Positions 19,301 through 26,530 of a stretch of 64,000 nt of DNA are shown here, in pieces. The DNA is taken from IMG/VR virus record IMGVR_UViG_3300034104_005052, positions 1 through 64,000 of that record; one strand, 5' to 3'. How positions within the stretch are numbered: position 1 is the first letter of the stretch; each line of letters opens with the position of its first letter. The translations under genes were made by a program, and so were the position numbers. This stretch comes from a virus. The notes beneath the pieces were generated by a model, which did not search any database, was not told where the DNA came from, and saw only the letters and a program-made list of their open reading frames with translations.

Positions 19301-20183
19301 AACGGGACACAAAGGAGATGATATACAGGTTGGGGATGCTATATTCCAAAACTTTGCGGGAGGAACTGGAATATGCTCGTATCCCTTTGACAGTACATTT
19401 GGTTTTGTTTTTGCATACTCTAAAGATACAGGAAGACTTTTACTTTCCAGTAGAACATCTCACCCCGTTCTTTCATCTGATATTTTAATCAGATGTGATG
19501 AAACTTTGAGACCAGTGGGTGCAACATACGGAACTACATCTGGATATGTTCAAGGCACTTTGGGATTCCAATCTTGTGAAGAAATATCTCCATCAACTAG
19601 TGCTGGTGGATGGAAATTCAATCATTACTTAGGTAGACCAGGATATGGGTATACAAAGAAATCATCAGGGCTACCATATCCAAATGACACCGAAGTTGCG
19701 TCTTGGATGAGTATTGAAAGAGGCGGACCAAGAGTGCTTGGAAACTTTTGGTGGTATGGTCTTTGGTATGAAGGATTCCCACAATCAAGAATACAGAATA
19801 GTAAAAAAGATGATTGTACATTTGCAGAAATAGAAGACCCTGTAGCATCAAGCAACGAATTGTATCTTGGAACTCATAATATGGGGATGTTCTTATCTGA
19901 TCAACCAATCTACTATAGATCAGCAGATCCCGATGATCCGAATAAATACTATTACTTCGGTAAAGTGGAAGATATTTTTTACAGAATGTTGAATGATTTT
20001 AATGATGAAAACGGTGTGACGGGGGACTATAGATGCACAAAGGAAATCATCAAATTTGATGGTGAATCCGATGCATACAATTATCCAAATTCCATAAGAG
20101 TTCCAGTATTGAAGTCTCAACACCCATCGCTAACAAGAATTTATGCTGGTGTTAACATAAAAGAGACAGAGTTCTTAAAGTGA
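16353..20183 (+). CDS. Very large hypothetical virion-like protein (1276 aa)
   Basis: The 1276-residue product has no motif I recognise. It is rich in aromatic residues, Gly, Asp and Asn, has no membrane segment or coiled coil, and few cysteines outside residues about 845-915. Composition is that of a beta-rich structural protein. The first 100 residues contain many Phe/Gly pairs (FHGSQGFFRFKG). It is translationally coupled to the preceding small gene (TAATG) and followed by a separate promoter, so it shares a two-gene late unit. A tail- or fibre-associated role is an inference from size, composition and predicted late expression. Confidence 0.5.
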   Translation: MAFHGSQGFFRFKGATSIPQKEVGISGDSRYTREFLDREPITIHAPFNLTSTFKRGDTPFGFSLPFSYIQDEWDTVPGIPNDFYNLKFSPDLVWNTYASLQENGDHVFMEEKDGYIYILRNVVLAGLTQENAGIPVVYDDEIGSFLSVPYLWGSVIEGIHSGARRFIVGPTKKFVSNPFYGEYDSTSLDILGDYGDIACAGTGDFAAGQMLLVMPEYGTTGVYDESRHNIFNYSADVRVVSGNSTPLNSNFLPQTPFSTENIDYSGFRLRDRKKLPVPYFAADEESLISMVNGTTVEPDRTVYGTSGNPQTPPFISFVSWKYTGFNANPTRRHAFAITKRHLLSLSTPFHNYAYSPDNPYAKDPFGFANAVTGFVPFTDHQPGDKVYFYDKNENRVIERTVVATLPFDVKTVHETLNKIVSGAYPRLESTWTNVYIENCVIYTDPAGVTYNTPCYEYTQLEEGYNTEIAFGNYDYVVNYEGSPIGGTGDISEFDSGSEFEDKWLKTYPEITGTESSLEYAEMFSRIRDKFVQNALYKDNFSGFDEKSFGPTSFFEVVPFNYNLGIETGGVTSTTGVGWFDSLMPQNYPIRNMVGGLPINLYTLNNPSETNPLALQKSLGNKFQESVAFEDSITDVNPTRENIRSSQANQNIGVVGYSAEQSLEESDPEPENPTGSIPRMEVDSTLPNSTIDEQFYYLPTAARNAIREYFPHGLNNIFYGSFNANDKFRRLLTWEYLTSHFKGLIDGKCSIHLLDQDLPDGVRPISLLDVRRSELHKHEMFVDDQMRGFIAKNCPPQTTFFPLQYFGNVAIAGCRREYGTINFARTYANPYGESMLNMLLFRVGRCGDNISNVLDDCGETGNSSSGPECKWGVFQLSVGSNFPILSNDGNDRGLMFPDVTTQTNCYDCWYNGNDTIERSLPINAKNEDKLNDLTITKSSWGGQDLPGPLFTYGKSGSPILSRIVTQSLYGSSDFDYRYLYDYVVTGHKGDDIQVGDAIFQNFAGGTGICSYPFDSTFGFVFAYSKDTGRLLLSSRTSHPVLSSDILIRCDETLRPVGATYGTTSGYVQGTLGFQSCEEISPSTSAGGWKFNHYLGRPGYGYTKKSSGLPYPNDTEVASWMSIERGGPRVLGNFWWYGLWYEGFPQSRIQNSKKDDCTFAEIEDPVASSNELYLGTHNMGMFLSDQPIYYRSADPDDPNKYYYFGKVEDIFYRMLNDFNDENGVTGDYRCTKEIIKFDGESDAYNYPNSIRVPVLKSQHPSLTRIYAGVNIKETEFLK

Positions 20184-20185
20184 TC

Positions 20186-20192
20186 CTAAATA
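20186..20192 (+). promoter_or_regulatory. Putative late promoter motif CTAAATA
   Basis: CTAAATA lies 20 nt before the ATG at 20213, with a Shine-Dalgarno sequence (CAGGAG) in between. Confidence 0.5.
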
Positions 20193-20212
20193 AAGCCACA
20201 GGAGATTATGCT

Positions 20213-20521
20213 ATGGACAATGTTAAATTAATTAGAATGGTTTCGGGTGAAGAAGTGATTGCTAAGGTGCTTGATGAAACTCAAGATGGTGGACTTGTTC
20301 TCAAGAACCCATGCATTCTGCTTCCTGCTGGTCAGGGTAGACTTGCCCTAGTTCCTTGGATGCCTTATGCGGAAACAGAAAACATGGAAGTTCCGTCTAA
20401 GGTGGTTGCTTTCCAAGTCACTCCCAAGATTGATTTGGTCAACGAATACAACACGATGAACAGCGGTCTCATCGTTCCTGACAAGAGTGTTGCATCACCG
20501 AAACTGACTTTGGTCGAGTAA
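20213..20521 (+). CDS. Sm-like (LSm/Hfq-fold) small protein 1
   Basis: The 102-residue product (MDNVKLIRMVSGEEVIAKV) looks like the Sm-like beta-barrel proteins of marine T4-like phages: a short first strand, a conserved SGEEVIAKV turn and strand, a bent strand with the acceptable-loss pattern LKNPCIL, and a hydrophobic WMPYAE segment. The start is set by CAGGAG upstream of ATG 20213; an in-frame ATG at 20180 would lie in front of the promoter motif. A second protein of the same design lies at 24151-24516. RNA binding is suggested by the fold, not shown. It is followed by two hairpins. Confidence 0.55.
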   Translation: MDNVKLIRMVSGEEVIAKVLDETQDGGLVLKNPCILLPAGQGRLALVPWMPYAETENMEVPSKVVAFQVTPKIDLVNEYNTMNSGLIVPDKSVASPKLTLVE

Positions 20522-20535
20522 TCTGGCCGTCTAAT

Positions 20536-20597
20536 AAGGACAGATTTCGCAGAATCTGTCCTTCTGAGAAGGACACCTTTTGGGTGTCCTTTTCTAT
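20536..20597 (+). terminator. Double hairpin terminator between convergent genes
   Basis: First stem AAGGACAGATT (20536-20546) with AATCTGTCCTT (20553-20563); second stem AAGGACACC (20569-20577) with GGTGTCCTT (20583-20591), followed by TTTCTATTT. The second has the T-rich tail of a rho-independent terminator for the + strand. It also sits just downstream of gp46 on the - strand. Confidence 0.75.
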
Positions 20598-22304
20598 TTA
20601 CGACATCTTACTGTAATTGCCCTTCTTGGATAGTTGAACATGTCGCTCAAACTTATCTTGAAGAACTTCCTTGGATTTGTGGCTGATGACAAAAACATTT
20701 ACATTGTGACCACGCATGCCATTCATGATCTCCAAGAACGCTTCTGTTGATGTATCGTCTAGCGATCCATCTAAAACCTCATCTAGAATCAGTAAGTTAG
20801 TGGAGAGTGAGTTCTTGATCTCTGCCATGGCTCTCCAAGCAAACAGAAGTGCCAGATCGATCTTCCGCTTCTCACCTTCGCTGAAAGAAGCATATGTGAA
20901 TACATCACGGTGTCGAGACTTGATGGTTTCGTTGAATTCATCGTCAAGATTAAAGTTGACGAAGAAATTCATCATACTCAAATACTTGTTGATCGTTCTA
21001 TTGATGACTGGAATATAATGCTTGATAATTTTTTTCTTGATTCCACCATCTTTCAGCAGGATAGACGCAAGGCCCAAGTAATGATTGTCCTCTACAAGTT
21101 CTCTCTTTGAATCAAGTACTTCTGATTCTTCACTTTCAAGACGAGACAGTTCTTTTTCGTCTTGAATCAACTTTGTGGTGTTCCCCCCACGCCCACGAAC
21201 TTTACCAATATAATCATTAAGAGAATCGATATCAGATGTTTTCTTATGGATTAATGACTGAAGTGCAGAAATCTCCAACAGAACATCTGTAATTGTGTTC
21301 AGTCTATCATCGACCTCTTTATACTTGATCATCAATTCCGAAAGACCATCATTTAAATCTTGAGACTTCTTACCCTTTGATTGTACAGTTGTCTTCTTAA
21401 ACTCTTCATCGATTGACTGTGAGCATGTCGGACACTTGTTATTACTTTCATAGAATTGAATCTCTTTCTTGAGAGAAGAGATCTTCTTTTCAATCGTACC
21501 TTTCAAAACAATGCATTCCTCACGCTTCTTGGAGATTAAATCTTTATCCGCTACACTTTCGAACATAGTTTCGATGGTTTTAGTCATCGATTCGATTTCT
21601 TTTCGGTGTTTCTCAATCTCTACATTTGTACGATCAATTTCCTGTGTTTCCCACTCTTTATCTGATAGAGTTCTTTTTCTTTCGTCTTCGATGATCTTTC
21701 TTTGGTTCTTGACCCTCTCCTTAGCAATAGCCAACTGTGTGTCGATCTGCACCGACTCTTCCTTGATCTGGCTGGTTCTTTCCTTGAGAAGGGTATTCAT
21801 CACGGAGAACACTCCGATGTCTAGAATCGACTCTACGACCGCTCTACGCTCTGCTGCGGGTAATCGCATGAATGGGATATAATTGGCAGAACCTAGTATA
21901 ACTACCTGACAAAAAGACTTATAAGACATGTGGAGAATCTGTTCCTCTAGAATCTTTTGTCCATCCCGTGCTTTTGCTTCTTGATCTAGGAGTTTATCGT
22001 CTTTCCAAATCTCAAAGATCTTGGGTGACTGCCCACGAACGATTTTGTATTCGTTCTTTTCATCCGAGAACTCCAATTCAACAACACAATCTTTTTCATT
22101 GACTGAGTTAGTTAACTGTGGTAAGTTGATATTTCTGTATGGCTTATTGAAAAGAGCAAATGTCAAAGCGTCGAGCAAAGTACTCTTACCTGAACCATTC
22201 TCACCGCTGATTAGGGTTGTTGATGCATCTGTTAGAGATAGTTCTGTGAAATTATTTCCTGTGCTTAGAAAGTTCTTCCACCGAATTTTCTTGAAAGTAA
22301 TCAT
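20598..22304 (-). CDS. 46: Recombination endonuclease subunit gp46 (SbcC/Rad50-like)
   Basis: The 568-residue ATPase is the T4 gp46 homologue, partner of the gp47 nuclease in processing DNA ends for recombination-dependent replication. Walker A is GENGSGKS (residues 34-41), a coiled coil spans about 180-440 and is interrupted by a zinc-hook CPTC, the ABC signature is SEGEKRK, and Walker B is LLILDE. Length is close to T4 gp46 (560). Its ATG overlaps the stop of gp47 by 4 nt, so the two are coupled, as in T4 relatives. Confidence 0.95.
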   Translation of the reverse strand: MITFKKIRWKNFLSTGNNFTELSLTDASTTLISGENGSGKSTLLDALTFALFNKPYRNINLPQLTNSVNEKDCVVELEFSDEKNEYKIVRGQSPKIFEIWKDDKLLDQEAKARDGQKILEEQILHMSYKSFCQVVILGSANYIPFMRLPAAERRAVVESILDIGVFSVMNTLLKERTSQIKEESVQIDTQLAIAKERVKNQRKIIEDERKRTLSDKEWETQEIDRTNVEIEKHRKEIESMTKTIETMFESVADKDLISKKREECIVLKGTIEKKISSLKKEIQFYESNNKCPTCSQSIDEEFKKTTVQSKGKKSQDLNDGLSELMIKYKEVDDRLNTITDVLLEISALQSLIHKKTSDIDSLNDYIGKVRGRGGNTTKLIQDEKELSRLESEESEVLDSKRELVEDNHYLGLASILLKDGGIKKKIIKHYIPVINRTINKYLSMMNFFVNFNLDDEFNETIKSRHRDVFTYASFSEGEKRKIDLALLFAWRAMAEIKNSLSTNLLILDEVLDGSLDDTSTEAFLEIMNGMRGHNVNVFVISHKSKEVLQDKFERHVQLSKKGNYSKMS

Positions 22305-23371
22305 ACAGACTGCGCCTCCATGTACAGTTCACGAATGATGTTCTTTAGTCTAGTTGGATCTTCGATCCCCTCTGTCCTATCAATCTCTTCGCAAATCAAA
22401 CTCAATGTGTCTTTGGACAAATCAACTTTCTCTACCGTGTTAACAGTCTTGTTGGATTGAGTTTGATCCAATATCGAAATTGAATGTGAACCTTCTTCAT
22501 TCAATTTATCAATCACACGATCCAACATGAATGGGTTTGTCTTCTTCTCAATAACTAGTCTGACAAATGTGTTTTTGAAATAGTTCCAATCAATTGAACC
22601 ATCGAAGAAGTCTTTATGTTCTTCATCGTTGTAGGTAAACTGTGTGAAAAGTCGAATTGGATTCTGAATATATTCAACCTCACCAGTATCAGTATCAATT
22701 ACATGAAATCCTTTAGGCTCATGCAAGTCACCAAAAGTGATCTGATATTGTGTACCAAGATAGTGGATGTTGCCTTTACTGTGTCTGCAATGGAAATGTC
22801 CGCTGTAAACAGCATCGTATCCCGAAAGAATACCAGGATCCATACCATCATGGTGTTCAACACCACGAAGCACTTCGTATCCCGACAACTCAAAGTGGCC
22901 CATGAGAATCTTTGCATCTTTCTTTGCAATGAAATCTAGGCACTCTTTCTCATTTGCTGTAGTTATCCAAGGAACCATTCCAATTCGAAGTCCCTTGATT
23001 TCGACAACTCTTGGTTCAAAATAGAAATTCCAATTGTGGCAAAGGCCCGAATGGTAAAACAACTCTTGAATGGAGTTGACTTCGTTGGTGTTCTTATAGA
23101 AAACATCGTGGTTACCTGGAATGATGTCTAGAGTGATTCCCAATTCCAACAAAGGAGTAATGAACCTCTTGTGAACGACATTTAATGTGTGAAAATTAAC
23201 ATACTTGCGACGATCCATAAGATCACCCAAGTGAATGACATTTCGTATGTCATGCATACGCATATATGGGAAGAACACTTTCTCAAAGAACTGCATGAAG
23301 TGTTCTAGAAAAATCGGGTTGTCGTTACGAGCACCGAAGTGCGTGTCGTTTATGATTGCTATCTTACCCAT
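22301..23371 (-). CDS. 47: Recombination endonuclease subunit gp47 (SbcD/Mre11-like)
   Basis: The 356-residue product is the nuclease partner of gp46. The calcineurin-like phosphoesterase motifs appear in order: NDTHFG (residues 8-13), HLGDLMDRR, IPGNHDVF, a GHFELSG block and YSGHFHCRH, together giving the Asp/His/Asn ligands for two metal ions. Length matches T4 gp47 (339). It lies 1 nt downstream of the gp55 gene and overlaps gp46, so gp55-gp47-gp46 form one transcription unit. Confidence 0.95.
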   Translation of the reverse strand: MGKIAIINDTHFGARNDNPIFLEHFMQFFEKVFFPYMRMHDIRNVIHLGDLMDRRKYVNFHTLNVVHKRFITPLLELGITLDIIPGNHDVFYKNTNEVNSIQELFYHSGLCHNWNFYFEPRVVEIKGLRIGMVPWITTANEKECLDFIAKKDAKILMGHFELSGYEVLRGVEHHDGMDPGILSGYDAVYSGHFHCRHSKGNIHYLGTQYQITFGDLHEPKGFHVIDTDTGEVEYIQNPIRLFTQFTYNDEEHKDFFDGSIDWNYFKNTFVRLVIEKKTNPFMLDRVIDKLNEEGSHSISILDQTQSNKTVNTVEKVDLSKDTLSLICEEIDRTEGIEDPTRLKNIIRELYMEAQSV

Positions 23372-23372
23372 C

Positions 23373-23960
23373 TCACTCCATTAAATCTTCTAGATTTTGC
23401 TTGGTAGATTTACGCTTACGCCTTTTCTTCTTGATCACCTTGTTTTCTGAAGTGCCTTCGAAATTTCTGACATCGTTATCACTGAGTGAAAAATAATCAG
23501 CATAAGGATTTTCACTTTTAGGTTCCGAATCAGATAACTTACTATCTTCCATCATTCTATTTCTGAATTTTCCAGTTTTATCAGAATTTTCGAAACACTT
23601 CATTTTGACAAAGAGTTGCTTCTTCTCTTTCATTATTCTACGAAGAAATGCGTAGTAAATTATTTGAGTAAAAAAGGCAAAAGGGTTCTTTGATTTCTTT
23701 TCGTCAAAATTTGTGGTGTACATTATACAATTTTCAATGCCATCGGATATCATCTCCTCTTTGAAAATGTAATTAGCAAAATTGGGTTTCTTCGCTAAGT
23801 TGAGTGCGATATCTAAAAAGCACTGTCCAATATAATTGGACACACCTGGAGGCTTTTCTCCATTTTTCTTTGCTTTGGTGTGTAATTTTTTATGTTCAAT
23901 AAGTTCCTCTAGGAACTTTTGATTGTCGATATAGTGATTTTCTTTTTTTCTTTTAGCCAT
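23373..23960 (-). CDS. 55: Late-transcription sigma factor gp55
   Basis: The 195-residue product matches T4 gp55 (185 aa), the small sigma-like factor that directs host RNA polymerase to late promoters. Visible similarities are the central region YIFKEEMISDGIENCIMY and NPFAFFTQIIYYAFLRRI, corresponding to sigma region 2 (core binding and -10 recognition). The N- and C-termini are highly basic (KKKRRKRKS near the end), with an acidic middle. It heads an operon with gp47 and gp46. It is the likely reader of the CTAAATA/TATAAATA motifs in this window together with gp33. Confidence 0.85.
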   Translation of the reverse strand: MAKRKKENHYIDNQKFLEELIEHKKLHTKAKKNGEKPPGVSNYIGQCFLDIALNLAKKPNFANYIFKEEMISDGIENCIMYTTNFDEKKSKNPFAFFTQIIYYAFLRRIMKEKKQLFVKMKCFENSDKTGKFRNRMMEDSKLSDSEPKSENPYADYFSLSDNDVRNFEGTSENKVIKKKRRKRKSTKQNLEDLME

Positions 23961-24091
23961 GTTATTGGGTGTAGTTTAACCTGAATATTCATTTTGTAAA
24001 GACTGTAGTTTCATTTTTGTAAAAATCTTTAGGATTATAATGTAAAGAACTGTTTTTGTGTGCTACATATCCTTGGGTTACAAGGAACCAA

Positions 24092-24152
24092 AGTACTTAA
24101 GTACTATATTACCCTATTAAGTAAGATATAAAGTATCAAGTACTTAAGTACT
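24092..24152. repeat. Pair of identical 14 bp palindromes upstream of gp55
   Basis: AGTACTTAAGTACT is a perfect palindrome present at 24092-24105 and 24139-24152, with one extra matching base on each side, centres 47 bp apart and AT-rich DNA between. The second overlaps the stop codon of the Sm-like gene. The 190 bp gap 23961-24150 holds no other gene; a weak TATAAT -10 (24034-24039, - strand) has no clear -35. Confidence 0.8.
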
Positions 24153-24516
24153 AGGCGAGTTCTTCGCCTTCATCCTCGTCATCAAAAAAATCGTCTTTTG
24201 CGTCTTCAAGATCATCATTTGCATTGAATAGATCAAATCTGATTTTTGCTTCATTGTAGTCCTTTAGGACATCATTGTATGGATTGGATATGCAAACTAC
24301 CATTTTTTCAGGAACAATGTACATCTCGTCTTTTGAAAATTCCATCCAAGGTTTTAGTAACATCATTGGTTCTGCTGGTTTGCCCTTTTTGTCCATTGTA
24401 GATACAAATGATATAGACATGGGTCTTTCTAGTTGATAAATCTCATTGGTTTTGGCTATACCACAGATTAAAGTTTCGTTACTAACAAGTCGAACAATCC
24501 TGATTGGATACATCAT
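24151..24516 (-). CDS. Sm-like (LSm/Hfq-fold) small protein 2
   Basis: The 121-residue product (MMYPIRIVRLVSNETLICGIAK) has the same plan as the protein at 20213-20521: an initial IRIVRLVSNETLICG strand-turn-strand, then RPMSISF and a WMEFS segment aligning with the first protein's WMPYAE, then a helix and a very acidic tail (DDEDEGEE). An Sm-like barrel is likely. Its ATG overlaps the uvsW stop (4 nt), so it is expressed with uvsW. Function is unknown; a nucleic-acid-binding role is an inference. Confidence 0.5.
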   Translation of the reverse strand: MMYPIRIVRLVSNETLICGIAKTNEIYQLERPMSISFVSTMDKKGKPAEPMMLLKPWMEFSKDEMYIVPEKMVVCISNPYNDVLKDYNEAKIRFDLFNANDDLEDAKDDFFDDEDEGEELA

Positions 24517-26036
24517 GGTTTGTCCTTTCCATAAACAGGCAACTTAACAATTTTGTACGGGAATCCTTCTTCGTCGTATAATTTCATTCGTGATAAGAAG
24601 TGTTTGAAGGTATAGTTTACTTCATCTTCCCAATGTAAATCGTCTGCTATATCGTATAACTTTGCGATATCTTTGTTTTCTGATTTGCGAAGTTGTCTAC
24701 CGATGCTCTGAAGGATTCGAATCCTACTCTTGGATGGACTAGCGAAGATCAAATTTTTCAAAGACTTGATATTAATCCCTGTGGAAAATGTCCCATATGA
24801 AGCAACAATAATTGCATTGTCTTCTTTTTCTACAATGTGGCGAATTTGCTCACGGTCATCCACATCAGTTTCTCCTGCTACGAAAAACACTTTACGGTTT
24901 TCTATTTCAATAGGAGCCATCTTACGAATCATCTCATACAGAGGCTTACCGTGTTTCTCGACATACTGAAACAGAACAAGAGTGTTGCCTCTTACGGATG
25001 TTGCGAGTTTAGAGATCATGAAATTGCGTTTTTCACAGTTGACAATCCAATCAATTTCATGTTGATAATCTAGACCTCTTAAGGCTTCACGAATCTCTTG
25101 TGGATATTTGAACAGTACGCATTCGATTTTCAACGCCGTTAACAGTTCCCTCTCCATTAGTTCTTTTGTGGATACAACTTTGTTGACAGGTCCAAATAAA
25201 CCTTCGATGCACAACTTGTGGATCTTCGTTCCGTCGAGTGTTCCCGTAAGAGCAATTCTGTAGGGACAATCAACCAACTTGTTCATGATAGTTGTTAGCG
25301 ATTGCGACTTGAATAGATGCGCTTCATCGCCTATAACAACCTCAAAATTGTCAAACCAAGCACGGGGCATTTTGTAAATAGATTGCCATGTGGAGATGAC
25401 TATCTGACGATCTGTTAGTTTAGCCACACCACCATGAATTTTGTGACAGTTTTTGTGAACTTCCCATCCCGAGTTTTTTGAATAGTCATCGAAGTCTGCA
25501 TACATCTGTGCAACTAGCGAGATTGTGGGAACAACTATGAGTATCTTTCTCGACGGATTAATTACATTTTGATAGTAGCGGCATAGACTATAGATGATTA
25601 AACTCTTACCACTAGCAGTTGGAGACAGAAGCACACAACGAGACTTATTGATAGCGTGACAAAACGCATCTACTTGGTGGTCATGTGGATCAAGAGGTTG
25701 GTCTCCTGCTTTGGGTTTGAGGCTCCTGATGAAATCTTTGGCCTTTTCGCAATTTATTTTGATTTCGGGACTTGCTAGTAGTGAGTCCACTTCCATTGTG
25801 TACCCACGCTGCTGCGAGAAAGAGGCAAGATATTCAATTAGTCCCGCAGGAAGAAGTCCCGAGTGTGCGTTGAATAGCCTGATTTTACCATCCCAGTACT
25901 TGTTCTTAAAGGCAGGAGTGAACTTAGCACCTGGAACATCATAAGTAAAATAGTCTTGCAACTCATATGCGATTCCATTGTCTGCAAGGACACGGATAAA
26001 CGCAGAGTTTACATGACGAACACCTATCACATTCAT
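24513..26036 (-). CDS. uvsW: DNA/RNA helicase UvsW
   Basis: The 507-residue SF2 helicase matches T4 UvsW (about 500 aa), which unwinds R-loops and branched DNA and drives the shift from origin- to recombination-dependent replication. Motifs in order: an N-terminal domain with KFKPAF-like KFTPAFKNKYWDG, Walker A SPTASGKS, motif Ib VPTISLV, DEAH box GDEAHLF, motif III ALTGTLDG, and motif VI SIGRQLRKSEN. A CTAAATA motif ends 7 nt before its ATG, consistent with T4 uvsW being a late gene. It follows uvsY directly. Confidence 0.93.
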   Translation of the reverse strand: MNVIGVRHVNSAFIRVLADNGIAYELQDYFTYDVPGAKFTPAFKNKYWDGKIRLFNAHSGLLPAGLIEYLASFSQQRGYTMEVDSLLASPEIKINCEKAKDFIRSLKPKAGDQPLDPHDHQVDAFCHAINKSRCVLLSPTASGKSLIIYSLCRYYQNVINPSRKILIVVPTISLVAQMYADFDDYSKNSGWEVHKNCHKIHGGVAKLTDRQIVISTWQSIYKMPRAWFDNFEVVIGDEAHLFKSQSLTTIMNKLVDCPYRIALTGTLDGTKIHKLCIEGLFGPVNKVVSTKELMERELLTALKIECVLFKYPQEIREALRGLDYQHEIDWIVNCEKRNFMISKLATSVRGNTLVLFQYVEKHGKPLYEMIRKMAPIEIENRKVFFVAGETDVDDREQIRHIVEKEDNAIIVASYGTFSTGINIKSLKNLIFASPSKSRIRILQSIGRQLRKSENKDIAKLYDIADDLHWEDEVNYTFKHFLSRMKLYDEEGFPYKIVKLPVYGKDKP

Positions 26037-26043
26037 TCATTCG

Positions 26044-26050
26044 TATTTAG
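26044..26050 (-). promoter_or_regulatory. Putative late promoter CTAAATA for uvsW, leaderless spacing
   Basis: On the - strand CTAAATA overlaps the uvsY stop codon and ends exactly 7 nt before the uvsW ATG (26036). No Shine-Dalgarno sequence fits. Confidence 0.6.
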
Positions 26051-26484
26051 GTTACACCAGACATGAACTTACGCCACTCAATGGCGTTGCGAATGACCCA
26101 TTGACGATTGTTGATTCCTTTGAGAATAGAATCTAGATAGTCAACTTTTTGTTTTTGCATGTCAATTTTCGTTTGTATCTTGATCAAATCAGCATCTGAA
26201 TCAAGATAGACATCCATGTCTTGCCGAAGAATTCTGTGGTCAAATTGCTCCCAACCCAAAGCGGTAAGTTCATCCTTTGACATCTTACCCGAATAGTACT
26301 CCCATTTCTGTCTTCGAAGGATTTTGTAATCAGCCTCATGCTTTCTTAGTATGAGAGATTCGTCGTGGAAAATATTGAGATACTTTCCATGCAGTTGAGG
26401 AATTCGAACGGATTCATCTGCAAGTTCAGTTCCGTCCATTTTCAGGTCGGTTTCGGCCATTTCACGGATTCTTTCAATATTCAT
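26047..26484 (-). CDS. uvsY: Recombination mediator UvsY
   Basis: The 145-residue product matches T4 UvsY (137 aa), which loads the UvsX recombinase onto gp32-coated single-stranded DNA. The helical body has the family blocks LHGKYLNIFHDESLILRK, KWEYYSGKM and the C-terminal helix region KVDYLDSILKGINNRQWVIRNAIEW. It heads the uvsY-uvsW-Sm-like unit on the - strand, behind a strong sigma70-like promoter whose -10 ends 7 nt before the ATG. Confidence 0.85.
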   Translation of the reverse strand: MNIERIREMAETDLKMDGTELADESVRIPQLHGKYLNIFHDESLILRKHEADYKILRRQKWEYYSGKMSKDELTALGWEQFDHRILRQDMDVYLDSDADLIKIQTKIDMQKQKVDYLDSILKGINNRQWVIRNAIEWRKFMSGVT

Positions 26485-26491
26485 TGCGTAA

Positions 26492-26519
26492 ATTGTATCC
26501 TCAAATCCTGAAATGTCAA
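26492..26519 (-). promoter_or_regulatory. Sigma70-like early promoter for uvsY
   Basis: On the - strand: TTGACA (26519-26514), 16 nt spacer, TACAAT (26497-26492), then 7 nt to the uvsY ATG. The -35 is a perfect consensus. The spacing predicts a leaderless transcript. Confidence 0.7.
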
Positions 26520-26530
26520 TACATAATAAT

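Noticed and set aside
26513-26530. Earlier ATG for the RuvC-like gene
   Set aside because: It overlaps the opposite-strand -35 box and adds six residues not typical of the family; it cannot be fully excluded.
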